Below are positions 18,361-27,075 of a DNA stretch of 64,000 nucleotides, piece after piece. The position numbers were made by a program, and so were the translations under genes. The notes beneath the pieces are model-generated. The model was not told the origin of the DNA, searched no databases, and worked only from the letters and a program-made list of their open reading frames with translations. Positions within the stretch are counted from its first letter, which is position 1; the number at the start of each line of letters is the position of its first letter. This DNA is from Rathayibacter sp. VKM Ac-2857 (GTDB lineage Bacteria; Actinomycetota; Actinomycetes; Actinomycetales; Microbacteriaceae), in the NCBI RefSeq assembly GCF_013205025.1, contig NZ_JABMLE010000002.1, positions 1,193,670-1,257,669 on the forward strand, given 5' to 3'.

Positions 18361-20319
18361 ATGACCCCGCGCCGACCCGACGCCCCCTCCACCCGCCGAT
18401 CCCCCGGCTCGCCCTTCACCATCGCCGCCGCCGTCACGCTGAGCGCCTGCCTGCTCGGTTCCGGCGCTCTCGTCGCGCACGCCGATGAAGGAGCCGCCCC
18501 CGCCGCTGCGGAGACGACCGCGACCGCCGCCGTGCCCGCGTCCGCCGCAGAGGCCTCCGCTCCCACGTCTGCTACGGCGGGGTCCACCCCGTCCCTCTCG
18601 ACCGCCCCCCAGGACGTCGCACCCGCGCCGATCGCGCCGGCCGTTGCGCCGGCTCCCGTCCCTGCGGCTTCCACCCCGGTGAGCGCCCCGGAGGCCCCCG
18701 CCCGGACCACGCCCGACACCGCGACGACGCCCATCGCGGCCGCCTCCACTGTCGAGGTACCGACCGTCGCCGTCGAGGCGCCCGTCGCCCCCGCCCCCGT
18801 GACCCGGGAAGCGCCGGCCTTCGAGCCCGCCGCCGCGACGGAGACGCCGGTCTCTACTCCGCAGCAGCAGCCCACTCCCCCCGCCGCCGCCGCCACGACG
18901 GACGGCGTGACTGCGACGGTGACGGGCTCCCTCGACCTCAAGCCCGGCGAGAAGCCGAAGGTCGGCACCCCTGTCAAGTGGACCATCACCCTCCACAACA
19001 ACACCCCCGACGCCATCGACGTCCTCACCGCCTTCCTCCACCTCGAACCCGGCGAGAGCCGCGAGGCCGAGGACAACCTCTCGCCGACCACCATCACCCA
19101 GGCCGACCTCAACGCCGGCCACATCACCTACCGAAGCCACTACGACATCGCCTCGCCCAGCGGAAAGCAGACCATCCGCGCCGAAGGCGACCTCCGCCTC
19201 CCCACGAACACACCGACCCCGCCGCCGTCACAGCCCGCGACTTCGACCACGACGCCCACCACCCCCGCCACTCCCGCCGTCACAGCGGCCCGCGTCACCG
19301 CCACCGTGCAAGGAGTGCTCGACCTCAAGCCCGGCGAGAAGCCGAAGGTCGGCACCCCTGTCAAGTGGACCATCACCCTCCACAACAACACCCCCGACGC
19401 CATCGACGTCCTCACCGCCTTCCTCCACCTCGAACCCGGCGAGAGCCGCGAGGCCGAGGACAACATCCCGCCGACCACCATCACCCAGGCCGACCTCAAC
19501 GCCGGCCACATCACCTACCGAAGCCACTACGACATCGCCTCGCCCAGCGGAAAGCAGACCATCCGCGCCGAAGGCGACCTCCGCCTCCCCACGAACACAC
19601 CGACCCCACCTGCCACTACTGGCGACCGTGTCACCGCGACGGTCCGGGGGTCCTTCAGCTCGCAGCCCGGCGAGCCGATCGAGGTCGGTACGAAGGTCAA
19701 CTGGATCGTCACGTTCCATCACGACACCCCCGACCACATCAAGGTCCGCGGGACCACCCTCGACCTCGCGCCCGGCCGCAGCGGATACGTCGAGGACACC
19801 ACCAAGCAGACGACCCTCACCCAGGCCGATCTGGACGCCGGCGTCGTCACGTACACGAGCGAGTTCAGCATCGACGGGGACGAAGGGTCCTACACGATCG
19901 CTGCGACCGGCGAGATGCGCCTCCGGAATGAAGACGGCCCCGTCGTCGCCGTCACCCCGGACGGACTCCCGATCGGCACGACGGCCGGCACGGAGACGAC
20001 CACGGGAGCCATTGCGACCGCCGCACCCGGTTCGGCCACAGTCGGCGAGAGCATCACCGACGGGACGGGCTCGCCGGAGAACGCCGCTGCGCACTCCCGC
20101 GCGGGAGTCGCCTCCGTCGCGGCGCCGACTGCGGCGAACCAGGCCTCCGGCAGCACGAGCGCGAAGAGCTCGGCCACGAAGAGCGCCTCCGCCGCCCACC
20201 TCGCCCAGACCGGCGTGGACACGGCGGCCGCACTGCCCGCCGCCGGGATCCTCGGCCTGCTCGGCATGGTCGGCCTGCTCCTCGGCGCCCGTCGCCGTCG
20301 CAACCGCACCGCCGACTGA
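18361..20319 (+). CDS. Surface protein E: three DUF11-like domains, LAXTG anchor
   Basis: 652 residues from ATG 18361 (TAGGAG upstream); the open frame continues 183 codons upstream through gene D's end and was trimmed. Signal peptide FTIAAAVTLSACLLGSGALVAHADE, then about 130 residues rich in Ala/Pro/Thr/Val. Two almost identical domains follow (LDLKPGEKPKVGTPVKWT..LHNNTPDAIDV), then a third, divergent one (VRGSFSSQPGEPIEVGTKVN). After a Ser/Ala/Thr linker comes LAQTGVDTAAALPAAG, a helix and RRRRNR. E is what D would look like with its anchor. Likely a wall-bound stalk or adhesin-like protein; no ligand domain is visible. Confidence 0.86.
   Translation: MTPRRPDAPSTRRSPGSPFTIAAAVTLSACLLGSGALVAHADEGAAPAAAETTATAAVPASAAEASAPTSATAGSTPSLSTAPQDVAPAPIAPAVAPAPVPAASTPVSAPEAPARTTPDTATTPIAAASTVEVPTVAVEAPVAPAPVTREAPAFEPAAATETPVSTPQQQPTPPAAAATTDGVTATVTGSLDLKPGEKPKVGTPVKWTITLHNNTPDAIDVLTAFLHLEPGESREAEDNLSPTTITQADLNAGHITYRSHYDIASPSGKQTIRAEGDLRLPTNTPTPPPSQPATSTTTPTTPATPAVTAARVTATVQGVLDLKPGEKPKVGTPVKWTITLHNNTPDAIDVLTAFLHLEPGESREAEDNIPPTTITQADLNAGHITYRSHYDIASPSGKQTIRAEGDLRLPTNTPTPPATTGDRVTATVRGSFSSQPGEPIEVGTKVNWIVTFHHDTPDHIKVRGTTLDLAPGRSGYVEDTTKQTTLTQADLDAGVVTYTSEFSIDGDEGSYTIAATGEMRLRNEDGPVVAVTPDGLPIGTTAGTETTTGAIATAAPGSATVGESITDGTGSPENAAAHSRAGVASVAAPTAANQASGSTSAKSSATKSASAAHLAQTGVDTAAALPAAGILGLLGMVGLLLGARRRRNRTAD
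18937..19600 (+). repeat. Near-identical direct repeat of one domain inside gene E
   Basis: Two copies, about 18931-19215 and 19319-19605, are nearly identical in DNA; a visible difference is CTCTCGCCG versus ATCCCGCCG. This parallels the duplication in gene D, but the D and E repeat units differ from each other, so each gene homogenised its own pair. Confidence 0.8.
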
Positions 20320-20389
20320 CACAGCATCGTTCCCTGAAGCGCCGGTGGCGTCGACCCGACTCGACGCCGCCGGCGCTTCGCTGTGTCAT
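20318..20389 (+). terminator. Long inverted repeat after gene E
   Basis: TGACACAGC..GAAGCGCCGG pairs with CCGGCGCTTCGCTGTGTCA, interrupted by a 10-base bulge, with GTCGA/TCGAC closing the loop. It starts at the stop codon. Probably a transcription terminator. The remainder of this gap, to 20645, shows nothing I recognise except AGGAG before gene F. Confidence 0.6.
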
Positions 20390-20645
20390 CCCCTGCCGCA
20401 GGCGCGACCGCGCGATGCCGATCCGCGCTCCGCGCCACCTTCTCCCTCGAGCGCCTCACGGCCTCCGAGGGACGGTGGCCTCGACGCGCGTCGGAGCCAC
20501 CGACCCTCGGTCGTCGCGCACCGTCACCGACGTCAGCGACTGCCGAAAGCCCGCTTCCGCGACAGAAATGCCCAGCTCCGACCAAACGCGTGTGATCATT
20601 CCCGGGTCCTTCTCGACCCCTTGCTGATCCCTGCCCAGGAGCCCC

Positions 20646-23600
20646 ATGACCCCCTCTCGTCCCGACTCACGACGACCGCGCCGATCGCTCGCCGCTCCCC
20701 TCAGCATCGCCGCGTCCGTCGCGTTGAGCGCCTGCCTGCTCGGAGCCACCCCCCTCGTCGCGCACGCCGAAGGACACCCCGACGTCGCGACCGCGGCGCC
20801 GGAGCAGGACGCCGCTGCAGCGGTCGCCCTGCCGACGCCCACGTCCACTCCCGCACCGGACGATGCCGCGCCGCCGGCCGGCCCCGCTGCCCCGGACGCC
20901 GCCCCGGCGACCGCACCTGCCGCGCCGAGCAGCGCACCCGCCGCGCCGAGCACCACCCCCGCTGCCCAGGACGTCGCCCCCTCCCCCGCTCCCCCGGCTC
21001 CGACCCCCGCGACCGCCCCGCCGGCGGCCGATCCCGCCCCGGCACCGGCCGCGACCGACGTCACGGCGACGCCGACCGACGCGGCCGCACCGGAGACGCC
21101 GGTCCCCTCTCTCGCACCGGCCGCGCCCGACGCGATGCCGACACCGGCGGCCGAGGCGCCGGCCGCCGCGTCGGAGACGCCGGTCGCCGCCACCCAGCAG
21201 CAGCCCGCTCCACCGCCGACCGTGCCCATGACCGGGGACTCCCTCGTGAGCGCGACGGTGAGGGGGACGTTCGAGGTGAAGCCGGGCGAGAAGCCGGTGG
21301 TCGGCACGAAGGTGAAGTGGACCGTCACCTTCCGCAACAACGGCACGACCGCCGCCGCCGTCTACGGGACCGAGTTCTCCGTCCCGGCGGGGCAGAGCCG
21401 CGACGGTCGGGACGACGCGAGAGAGCAGACGGTCACTCAGGCCGATCTCGATGCCGGGGTGATGAGGTATGCGAACAGCTGGGGCGTCGTCACTCCGGCA
21501 GGAGTGCACTGGATCCCCGTGCGAGGCGAGCTGCCCATCCCGGCGGAGAACCCCGCCCTCGAGGTCGTCTACACCCCGAAGTTCGAGCTGGCGCCCGGCC
21601 AGCCGGTCGTCGTCGGCACCGTGGTGGACTCGACCATCACGGTGACCAACCGCGGGGAGGTGACCCTGCACGACATCATCTTGAATGACACCCCGCCGTT
21701 CAGCCTCGCGCCGGGTCAGCGCGCCGTCCTCTCCTCGAGGGTCGCGGTCGACCAGCTGGACGTGAACGCGGGCGAGTATCACCGCGACGGCGGCTACGTC
21801 TTCGCGCGCACCCCGAGGGGCGCCGTCTACAAGACCATCGCCTCCGTGCGGCTCCCGTTCCCGAAGCCGGACGCTCCCGGCGCGACGAGCACCGCCACAC
21901 CGGCCCCCGCGCCGAGTGCCGGGGCGGGAGGGTCCCCCGCGGGCGGCACGACCGACGAGTCCTGGAGGTTCCGCGGCGAGTTCGTGCTGCAGCCCGGCGA
22001 GCAGGTGAAGGCCGGCACGAAGGTCCGCTGGACCTCGACGCTGACCAACACCGGCCCCGACGACCTCCGCGACCTCGTCGCCGTGCGGGTGGGCGCCGCC
22101 CCCGGCAGCCCCGGCAGCACCAGCGAGAAGCTGGCCGTCCTCGCCAAGGGCCGGACCGCGCAGCTGCACCTCGAGTCCACCGTCACGGAGGACGACCTGG
22201 TGAGCGGCATCACCCACATCGTCGTCGACGCGACCGCCGTGACGGGCGGACGGACGAACACGGTGCGCAGCGGTGCGACGCTCGCGATCCCCGTCGAGAA
22301 TCCGCTCGTCGCCGTGACCACCACGACGACGCCGAGGCTCGGGCCGGGAGCACCCCTCGTCGCCGGCACCGTCCTCGACACCACCTTCACGATCGTCAAC
22401 CGCGGCGACGTCGTGCTCACCGACGTCCGGTTGAACAGCTTGGCCCCGTTCACCCTCGCACCGGGCGAGAGCGCTGTCCGGATCCTCTCGGGCCCGCTCC
22501 CAGCGCGGGACGTGGAAGCCGGCGAGTACCGCCGCACGGCCAACGTCGCGGCGCGCACCCCCCGAGGTGTCCAGTACGTCTCACCCGACATCGTCGTCGT
22601 TCTGCCGATCCCCACGAGCAGCTCCCCCGGCACCGCGCCGGCTCCCGCACCCACCGGCGCCCCGACGACCCAGGCACCCGGCACGCCCGCGACTCCCGCG
22701 CCCACCGGCACACCGTCGGCCCCCGGAACCGTGCCCACCGGCACGCCGTCGGCCCCCGGAACCGTGCCCACCGGCACACCGTCCACTCCGGCACCGACCG
22801 CCACGCCGCCGATCCCCGCACCCACCGGCGCCCCGTCGACCCAGACACCCGGCACGCCGTCGACTCCTGTGCCTACCGGCACCCCGTCCGCTCCCGCGCC
22901 TACCGGCACCCCGTCCGCTCCCGCACCCACCGGCACCCCGTCGGCACCCGCACCCACCGGCACCCCGTCCGCTCCCGCACCCACCGGCACCCCGTCGGCA
23001 CCCGCGCCTACCGGCACCCCGTCGGCACCCGCACCCACCGGCACCCCGTCGGCACCCGCACCCACCGGCACCCCGTCGGCACCCGCACCCACCGGCACCC
23101 CCGCACCCGGCCCCTCCGGCACGCCCGCCCCCGGCCCCAGCGCCACCCCGCAGACCCCCGCTCCGGCACCCGCCGGCGTGACCGGGACCGTGAGCGGATC
23201 GCTCGATCTCAAGCCGGGCGAGAAGCCGGTCGTCGGCACCCGGATCAACTGGGTCGTCACGTTCCGGAACCAGAGCTCCGCCCCGGTCTCCTTCTACAAC
23301 ACCCCCCTCGTCCTCGGACCCGGCGAGAGCCGCGACGCCCGGGACACCACGAAGACCTGGACGGTGACCCAGGCCGATCTCGATGCCGGCCGGGTATCGT
23401 ACGCGACCACCTGGGGCGTGAAGACCGCGAGCGGCGACGGCTTCGTCACCGTGCGAGGCGAGCTTCCCCTGCCCAAGGACGCCCCGATCACCGCAGAGCA
23501 TCCTCTCCTGGAGGTGACGCACGCACCCGCCCTCGACCTCGCACCGGGCACACCCGTCACCGTCGGCACCGTCGTCCGGGCGACCATCACGGTGACCAAT

Positions 23601-24803
23601 CGCGGCGATGTCGCCCTCCGCGACATCCACCTCGGCAGCACTCCGCCGTTCACCCTCGCACCCGGCGAGCAGCACACGGAGCCCTTCACGGACTCGATCA
23701 CCGAGCAGGATCTGCTCAACGGCCGGTACCTCCGCGAGGACGGCGTCCTCGTCGCGCTCACACCCAGCGGCACCCAGTACCGCCTGGACTTCACCCCCGC
23801 CACCTTCCCGATCCCGAAGGCCGCCACCACCGGCACGACGCCCGCCCCCTCGCCCGCGCCGACCGTCGCGCCGACATCGACCGCGACGCCCACACCGACC
23901 ACACCGACCGCGACGCCTGCGGCCACCGGGACGCCCGCCACGGGGACCGCGACTCCCTCGCCCACCGGCACCGGCACCGGCACCGGCACTGGCACTGGCA
24001 CTGGCACTGGCACTGGCACTGGCAGCACCCCCGCCCCGGGCACCGACACACCGACCACGGGCACGCCCTCGATCGGCACCGGCGGCTCGGGTACCACTGG
24101 CTCCGGCACCTCAGGCCCGAGCAAGCCCGGGACCGGAACCACCGGGTCCGGTACCACCGGATCCGGCACGGGGACCACCGGGTCCGGTACCACCGGATCC
24201 GGCACGGGGACCACCGGGTCCGGTACCACCGGATCCGGCACGGGCACCACCGGCTCCGGCGCCACAGGCTCCGGAACCGGCCCGACAGGCACAGGCACCG
24301 GAACCACCGGTTCAGGCGCCACAGGCACGGGTGCCGCAGGCACGACCTCCACTGGCGGAGCCGGCAGCGCGGGCACGGGTACCCCCGACATCACCGGCAC
24401 GACCACGACCGACCCGGGCACTGGCGGCGCCGGTACCGGCACGACGGTCACCGGGACCCGCCCGACGATCACCGCCTCCACCGAGACGGGCAGCGGGGGT
24501 ACCACCGGCTCGTACGCGAACGGCGTCGGCACGACGGTGGCGGGTACCGGCCCGAGCACCGCACGCAGCACAGCGACGGGCCCGACCGCCCCGGGCACGA
24601 CCGGCACGACCACGGGCGGCACGGGCACGACCGGCTCCGGCGTCACGGGCACGCGGGCGGCGAAGGACGCGTCCGCTCCCCGTCTCGCCGAGACCGGCGT
24701 CGACCCGGCGCCCGCGCTGGCCGCCGGGGGCGTGCTGGCCCTCTTCGGCGCGCTCGGCGTCCTGATCGGTCGGCGCCGCCGACGGAACCGCACCGCCGAC
24801 TGA
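20646..24803 (+). CDS. Surface protein F: giant six-domain LAXTG-anchored repeat protein
   Basis: 1385 residues, ATG 20646 with CAGGAG upstream. Signal peptide SIAASVALSACLLG..VAHAEG, then an Ala/Pro-rich stretch to about 195. Six beta-type domains come in alternating pairs. The first type reads GEKPVVGTKVKWTVTFRNN..TQADLDAG; the second reads ELAPGQPVVVGTVVDSTITV..TPPFSLAPG. Four domains precede and two follow a linker of PTGTPSAPA units (22.6-23.15 kb). After domain six comes a Gly/Thr/Ser-rich stretch (GTGTGTG, then TTGSGTTGSGTG units), LAETGVDPAPALAAGG, a helix and RRRRRNR. The layout is that of a long fibrous wall protein. It ends the paralogue block; the linkers probably vary in length between strains. 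Confidence 0.87.
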   Translation: MTPSRPDSRRPRRSLAAPLSIAASVALSACLLGATPLVAHAEGHPDVATAAPEQDAAAAVALPTPTSTPAPDDAAPPAGPAAPDAAPATAPAAPSSAPAAPSTTPAAQDVAPSPAPPAPTPATAPPAADPAPAPAATDVTATPTDAAAPETPVPSLAPAAPDAMPTPAAEAPAAASETPVAATQQQPAPPPTVPMTGDSLVSATVRGTFEVKPGEKPVVGTKVKWTVTFRNNGTTAAAVYGTEFSVPAGQSRDGRDDAREQTVTQADLDAGVMRYANSWGVVTPAGVHWIPVRGELPIPAENPALEVVYTPKFELAPGQPVVVGTVVDSTITVTNRGEVTLHDIILNDTPPFSLAPGQRAVLSSRVAVDQLDVNAGEYHRDGGYVFARTPRGAVYKTIASVRLPFPKPDAPGATSTATPAPAPSAGAGGSPAGGTTDESWRFRGEFVLQPGEQVKAGTKVRWTSTLTNTGPDDLRDLVAVRVGAAPGSPGSTSEKLAVLAKGRTAQLHLESTVTEDDLVSGITHIVVDATAVTGGRTNTVRSGATLAIPVENPLVAVTTTTTPRLGPGAPLVAGTVLDTTFTIVNRGDVVLTDVRLNSLAPFTLAPGESAVRILSGPLPARDVEAGEYRRTANVAARTPRGVQYVSPDIVVVLPIPTSSSPGTAPAPAPTGAPTTQAPGTPATPAPTGTPSAPGTVPTGTPSAPGTVPTGTPSTPAPTATPPIPAPTGAPSTQTPGTPSTPVPTGTPSAPAPTGTPSAPAPTGTPSAPAPTGTPSAPAPTGTPSAPAPTGTPSAPAPTGTPSAPAPTGTPSAPAPTGTPAPGPSGTPAPGPSATPQTPAPAPAGVTGTVSGSLDLKPGEKPVVGTRINWVVTFRNQSSAPVSFYNTPLVLGPGESRDARDTTKTWTVTQADLDAGRVSYATTWGVKTASGDGFVTVRGELPLPKDAPITAEHPLLEVTHAPALDLAPGTPVTVGTVVRATITVTNRGDVALRDIHLGSTPPFTLAPGEQHTEPFTDSITEQDLLNGRYLREDGVLVALTPSGTQYRLDFTPATFPIPKAATTGTTPAPSPAPTVAPTSTATPTPTTPTATPAATGTPATGTATPSPTGTGTGTGTGTGTGTGTGTGSTPAPGTDTPTTGTPSIGTGGSGTTGSGTSGPSKPGTGTTGSGTTGSGTGTTGSGTTGSGTGTTGSGTTGSGTGTTGSGATGSGTGPTGTGTGTTGSGATGTGAAGTTSTGGAGSAGTGTPDITGTTTTDPGTGGAGTGTTVTGTRPTITASTETGSGGTTGSYANGVGTTVAGTGPSTARSTATGPTAPGTTGTTTGGTGTTGSGVTGTRAAKDASAPRLAETGVDPAPALAAGGVLALFGALGVLIGRRRRRNRTAD
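22876..23105 (+). repeat. 27-bp tandem repeat (PTGTPSAPA) in gene F
   Basis: About eight to nine tandem copies of CCCACCGGCACCCCGTCGGC + ACCCGCA with small changes, in frame. Earlier, more diverged units start near 22680. Confidence 0.85.
24139..24250 (+). repeat. 36-bp tandem repeat (TTGSGTTGSGTG) in gene F
   Basis: Three almost identical in-frame units containing GGGTCCGGTACCACCGGATC. A shorter CACTGG hexamer run (GTGTG) lies at about 23967-24023. Confidence 0.8.
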
Positions 24804-24828
24804 CCTGTCGACGAACCTCGGGAACGAC

Positions 24829-24862
24829 GGAGGGCGCGGGGCTTCACGCCCCGCGCCCTCTC
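24829..24862. terminator. Bidirectional terminator between gene F and aztD
   Basis: GAGGGCGCGGGGC pairs with GCCCCGCGCCCTC around a TTCAC loop, between two converging genes. T-rich bases follow on the plus side (TCCTTCG). Confidence 0.75.
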
Positions 24863-24875
24863 CTTCGTCCGTCCG

Positions 24876-26111
24876 TCAGCGCGCGGCGACCGCGATCTCG
24901 TTCGGAGTCACACCCAGCTCGGCGCTGGAGAGCACCTTCCCCGTGGTCAGGTCCAGCGCGTGGATGCTGTCCGCCGCGGGGTCGGTGACGTACGCGACGT
25001 CGCCGGCGACCGTGATGGCGGGGTGCGGGTCCTGCCACTCGACCGGGCTCTGCCAGGCGTCGACGACGGGGTACGACTCCGTGATCTCGCCGGACTCCGG
25101 GTCGATCACGTGGACCGCTCCGTCGGAGCCGATCAGGTAGGCGAGGTCCTCCGGGCCGCGGGCGACGCCGCGGAAGGTGTACTCGACGCCCTCGGGCAGG
25201 TCGGCGACGTCGAGGGTCTTGGCCTCGGTGTCGATCAGCGCGAGTCGGTGCAGGAGGTAGCCCTCGGCGTCCTGGTCGTCCTTGTAGTCGCCGACGACGA
25301 TCGGGCTGGTCTCGCTGACCCAGGCATTGCCCATCCGTCCGTACGGCTGGTCGGGCGCCTCGAGCTTGGTGATCTCGCCGTCGTCGTAGACGAGCGCGCC
25401 GTTCTCGCAGCCGAAGACCACGACCTCGTTCTCGGCCGTGCCCTCGCCGTGGACGCCGGGGCACTGGTCGTTCGTGGCGACGACGGCACCGGAGGCGTCG
25501 CGCACCTCGATGCCGGTGCGGCCGTCGGCGTTCCCGACGGTGGTGAGGAAGGTGCCGTCCTCGAGGACGATCGAGACGCCGTGGTGCGCCTCGACGCCCG
25601 GGATGGTCTCGACCTCGGGCAGGCCCTCGGCTGTGGCGAGGTCGGCGGTCTCGATGACCGTCGTGTCGCTGGTGCCGTCGGCGTAGAGGATCGTCTTGCC
25701 GCCGTGGCGGACGACGTGGCCGGGTGTGTCGGCGGCGAAGACGACGTCGGTGAGCTCGGGCTCTCCGGTCGTGCCGGCGGCGGTGTCGAGGAGCTGGAAG
25801 CCCTCGCTCATGGTGACCATGACGTGCCGGCCGTCGCCCGCCGGGTTCAGGCGGGTGAACTCCTCGGAGTCCAGGTCGGCCACGGTCTCGAGGGTCTCGC
25901 CGTCGAGGACGAGGACACCGCCCTCGTAGGCGACGGCGACGCGGGTGCCGGCGGCGGCCGGGGTGGCGGAGGCGGTCGGATCGGCCGCGGGGGCGCTGCT
26001 GGACGAGCAGGCCGCGAGGGTCGCGATCGTGCCGAGGGCGAGCAGGCCGAGGCCGGCTCGACGGAGGGGTGCTCGCCGGAGGGGTGCTCGGCGGATGGGG
26101 CTGGTGCGCAT
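24876..26111 (-). CDS. aztD: Zinc metallochaperone AztD-like beta-propeller lipoprotein
   Basis: 411 residues from ATG at 26111. N-terminal basic run, hydrophobic segment and lipobox LAAC, so a membrane-tethered extracytoplasmic protein. The body has repeated propeller blades (VAYEGGVLVLDGETLETVAD, IHALDLTTGKVLSSAELGV) and His pairs in VEAHHGVSI and WQDPHPAI, as expected for AztD, which hands zinc to the binding protein AztC. Last gene of the aztB - lipoprotein - aztC - aztD transcript, 35 bases after aztC. Regulation is expected through the Zur-like site upstream of aztB. Family call rests on context plus fold; a generic YncE-like propeller is the alternative. Confidence 0.8.
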   Translation of the reverse strand: MRTSPIRRAPLRRAPLRRAGLGLLALGTIATLAACSSSSAPAADPTASATPAAAGTRVAVAYEGGVLVLDGETLETVADLDSEEFTRLNPAGDGRHVMVTMSEGFQLLDTAAGTTGEPELTDVVFAADTPGHVVRHGGKTILYADGTSDTTVIETADLATAEGLPEVETIPGVEAHHGVSIVLEDGTFLTTVGNADGRTGIEVRDASGAVVATNDQCPGVHGEGTAENEVVVFGCENGALVYDDGEITKLEAPDQPYGRMGNAWVSETSPIVVGDYKDDQDAEGYLLHRLALIDTEAKTLDVADLPEGVEYTFRGVARGPEDLAYLIGSDGAVHVIDPESGEITESYPVVDAWQSPVEWQDPHPAITVAGDVAYVTDPAADSIHALDLTTGKVLSSAELGVTPNEIAVAAR

Positions 26112-26146
26112 GGGGATGTCGTTCTCCTGGTGCTGGTCGTGGGCGC

Positions 26147-27073
26147 TCACGGTGAGAGCCCGGTGGCGATGCGCTGCGTGTTCAGGCGCATCATGCTGAG
26201 GTAGTCGGGAGCGCCGCCCTCGGGCCCCGTGAGGGACTCCGTGAACAGCTCGACCACCTCGACGCGGATGTCGGCCTCGCTCGCGAGCGCCTGGACCAGG
26301 CGGTCGGGAGACGAGGACTCCGCGAAGATCGTGGGGACGCCGGTCTCCTCGACCGCGTCGACGAGGTCGGCGAGGTCGGAGGCGGACGGCGCCGCGAGGG
26401 TGGTGCCGCCGGGGATCACCGCGCCGACGACGTCGAAGTCGAAGCGGTCGGCGAGGTAGCCGAAGACGTGGTGGTTCGTGACGAGCGCGCGGCGCTCCTC
26501 CGGGATCGCGGCGAAGGCGGCCGTCATCTCGGCGTCCAGCGCCTCGAGCTCGGCGCGGTACTCGGCGGCGCTCCGCTCCAGGGCCGCGGGATCCGCTCCG
26601 TCGAGCTCCGCGAGCGCCGGTGCGAGCGCGTCGACGACGGCGAGCATGCGGGCCGGGTCGGTCCAGAAATGCGAGTCGGGGCTGCCCTCGGCGTCGCCCT
26701 CGCGGTAGTCGAGCACCTCGATCACGTCGCCGGCGACGAAGGTCGGCACGTCCTCGGCGGCGGCCGCGTCGAGGTGCTGCTGCAGTCCCTCCTCCAGGCC
26801 CAGGCCGTTGGAGACGACGAGGTCGGCCGAGCGGAGTCTCGCGGCCTCCTGCGCGGAGATCTCGAAGGAGTGCGGATCGGCGTTCGGCTTCATCAGCGTC
26901 ACGACCTCGGCCTCGTCGCCGACCAGCCGCTCGACGACGTCGCCGAGGATGTTGGTCGAGACGATCACCAGCGGGCGGTCGTCGGCGCCGGCCGAGCAGC
27001 CGGAGAGCGCGAGCAGCGCGACGGCGGCCGCGGCGAGGGGCGCGCGGCGTCGGAGGTGGCGGAGGCGTCCCAT
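26147..27073 (-). CDS. aztC: Zinc ABC transporter substrate-binding lipoprotein (AztC/ZnuA type)
   Basis: 308 residues. Lipobox LSGC near residue 25. Cluster A-I metal-binding features are visible: NADPHSFE, DSHFWTDP, TNHHVFGYLADRFDF and a C-lobe acidic site FAESSSPD, which supply the His/His/His/Asp ligands for Zn. The His-rich loop of ZnuA is missing, as in AztC proteins that rely on AztD. The start is two bases beyond the stop of the upstream lipoprotein gene, so the genes are probably co-translated. Delivers zinc to AztB. Confidence 0.88.
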   Translation of the reverse strand: MGRLRHLRRRAPLAAAAVALLALSGCSAGADDRPLVIVSTNILGDVVERLVGDEAEVVTLMKPNADPHSFEISAQEAARLRSADLVVSNGLGLEEGLQQHLDAAAAEDVPTFVAGDVIEVLDYREGDAEGSPDSHFWTDPARMLAVVDALAPALAELDGADPAALERSAAEYRAELEALDAEMTAAFAAIPEERRALVTNHHVFGYLADRFDFDVVGAVIPGGTTLAAPSASDLADLVDAVEETGVPTIFAESSSPDRLVQALASEADIRVEVVELFTESLTGPEGGAPDYLSMMRLNTQRIATGLSP

Positions 27074-27075
27074 GC

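Noticed and set aside
16302-24803. Surface paralogues D-F as lipoproteins (LSAC motif)
   Set aside because: LSAC fits a lipobox, but the hydrophobic run continues past it to a good AHA cleavage site, paralogues A-C have no Cys there, and E and F carry sortase signals. Type I cleavage is likelier.
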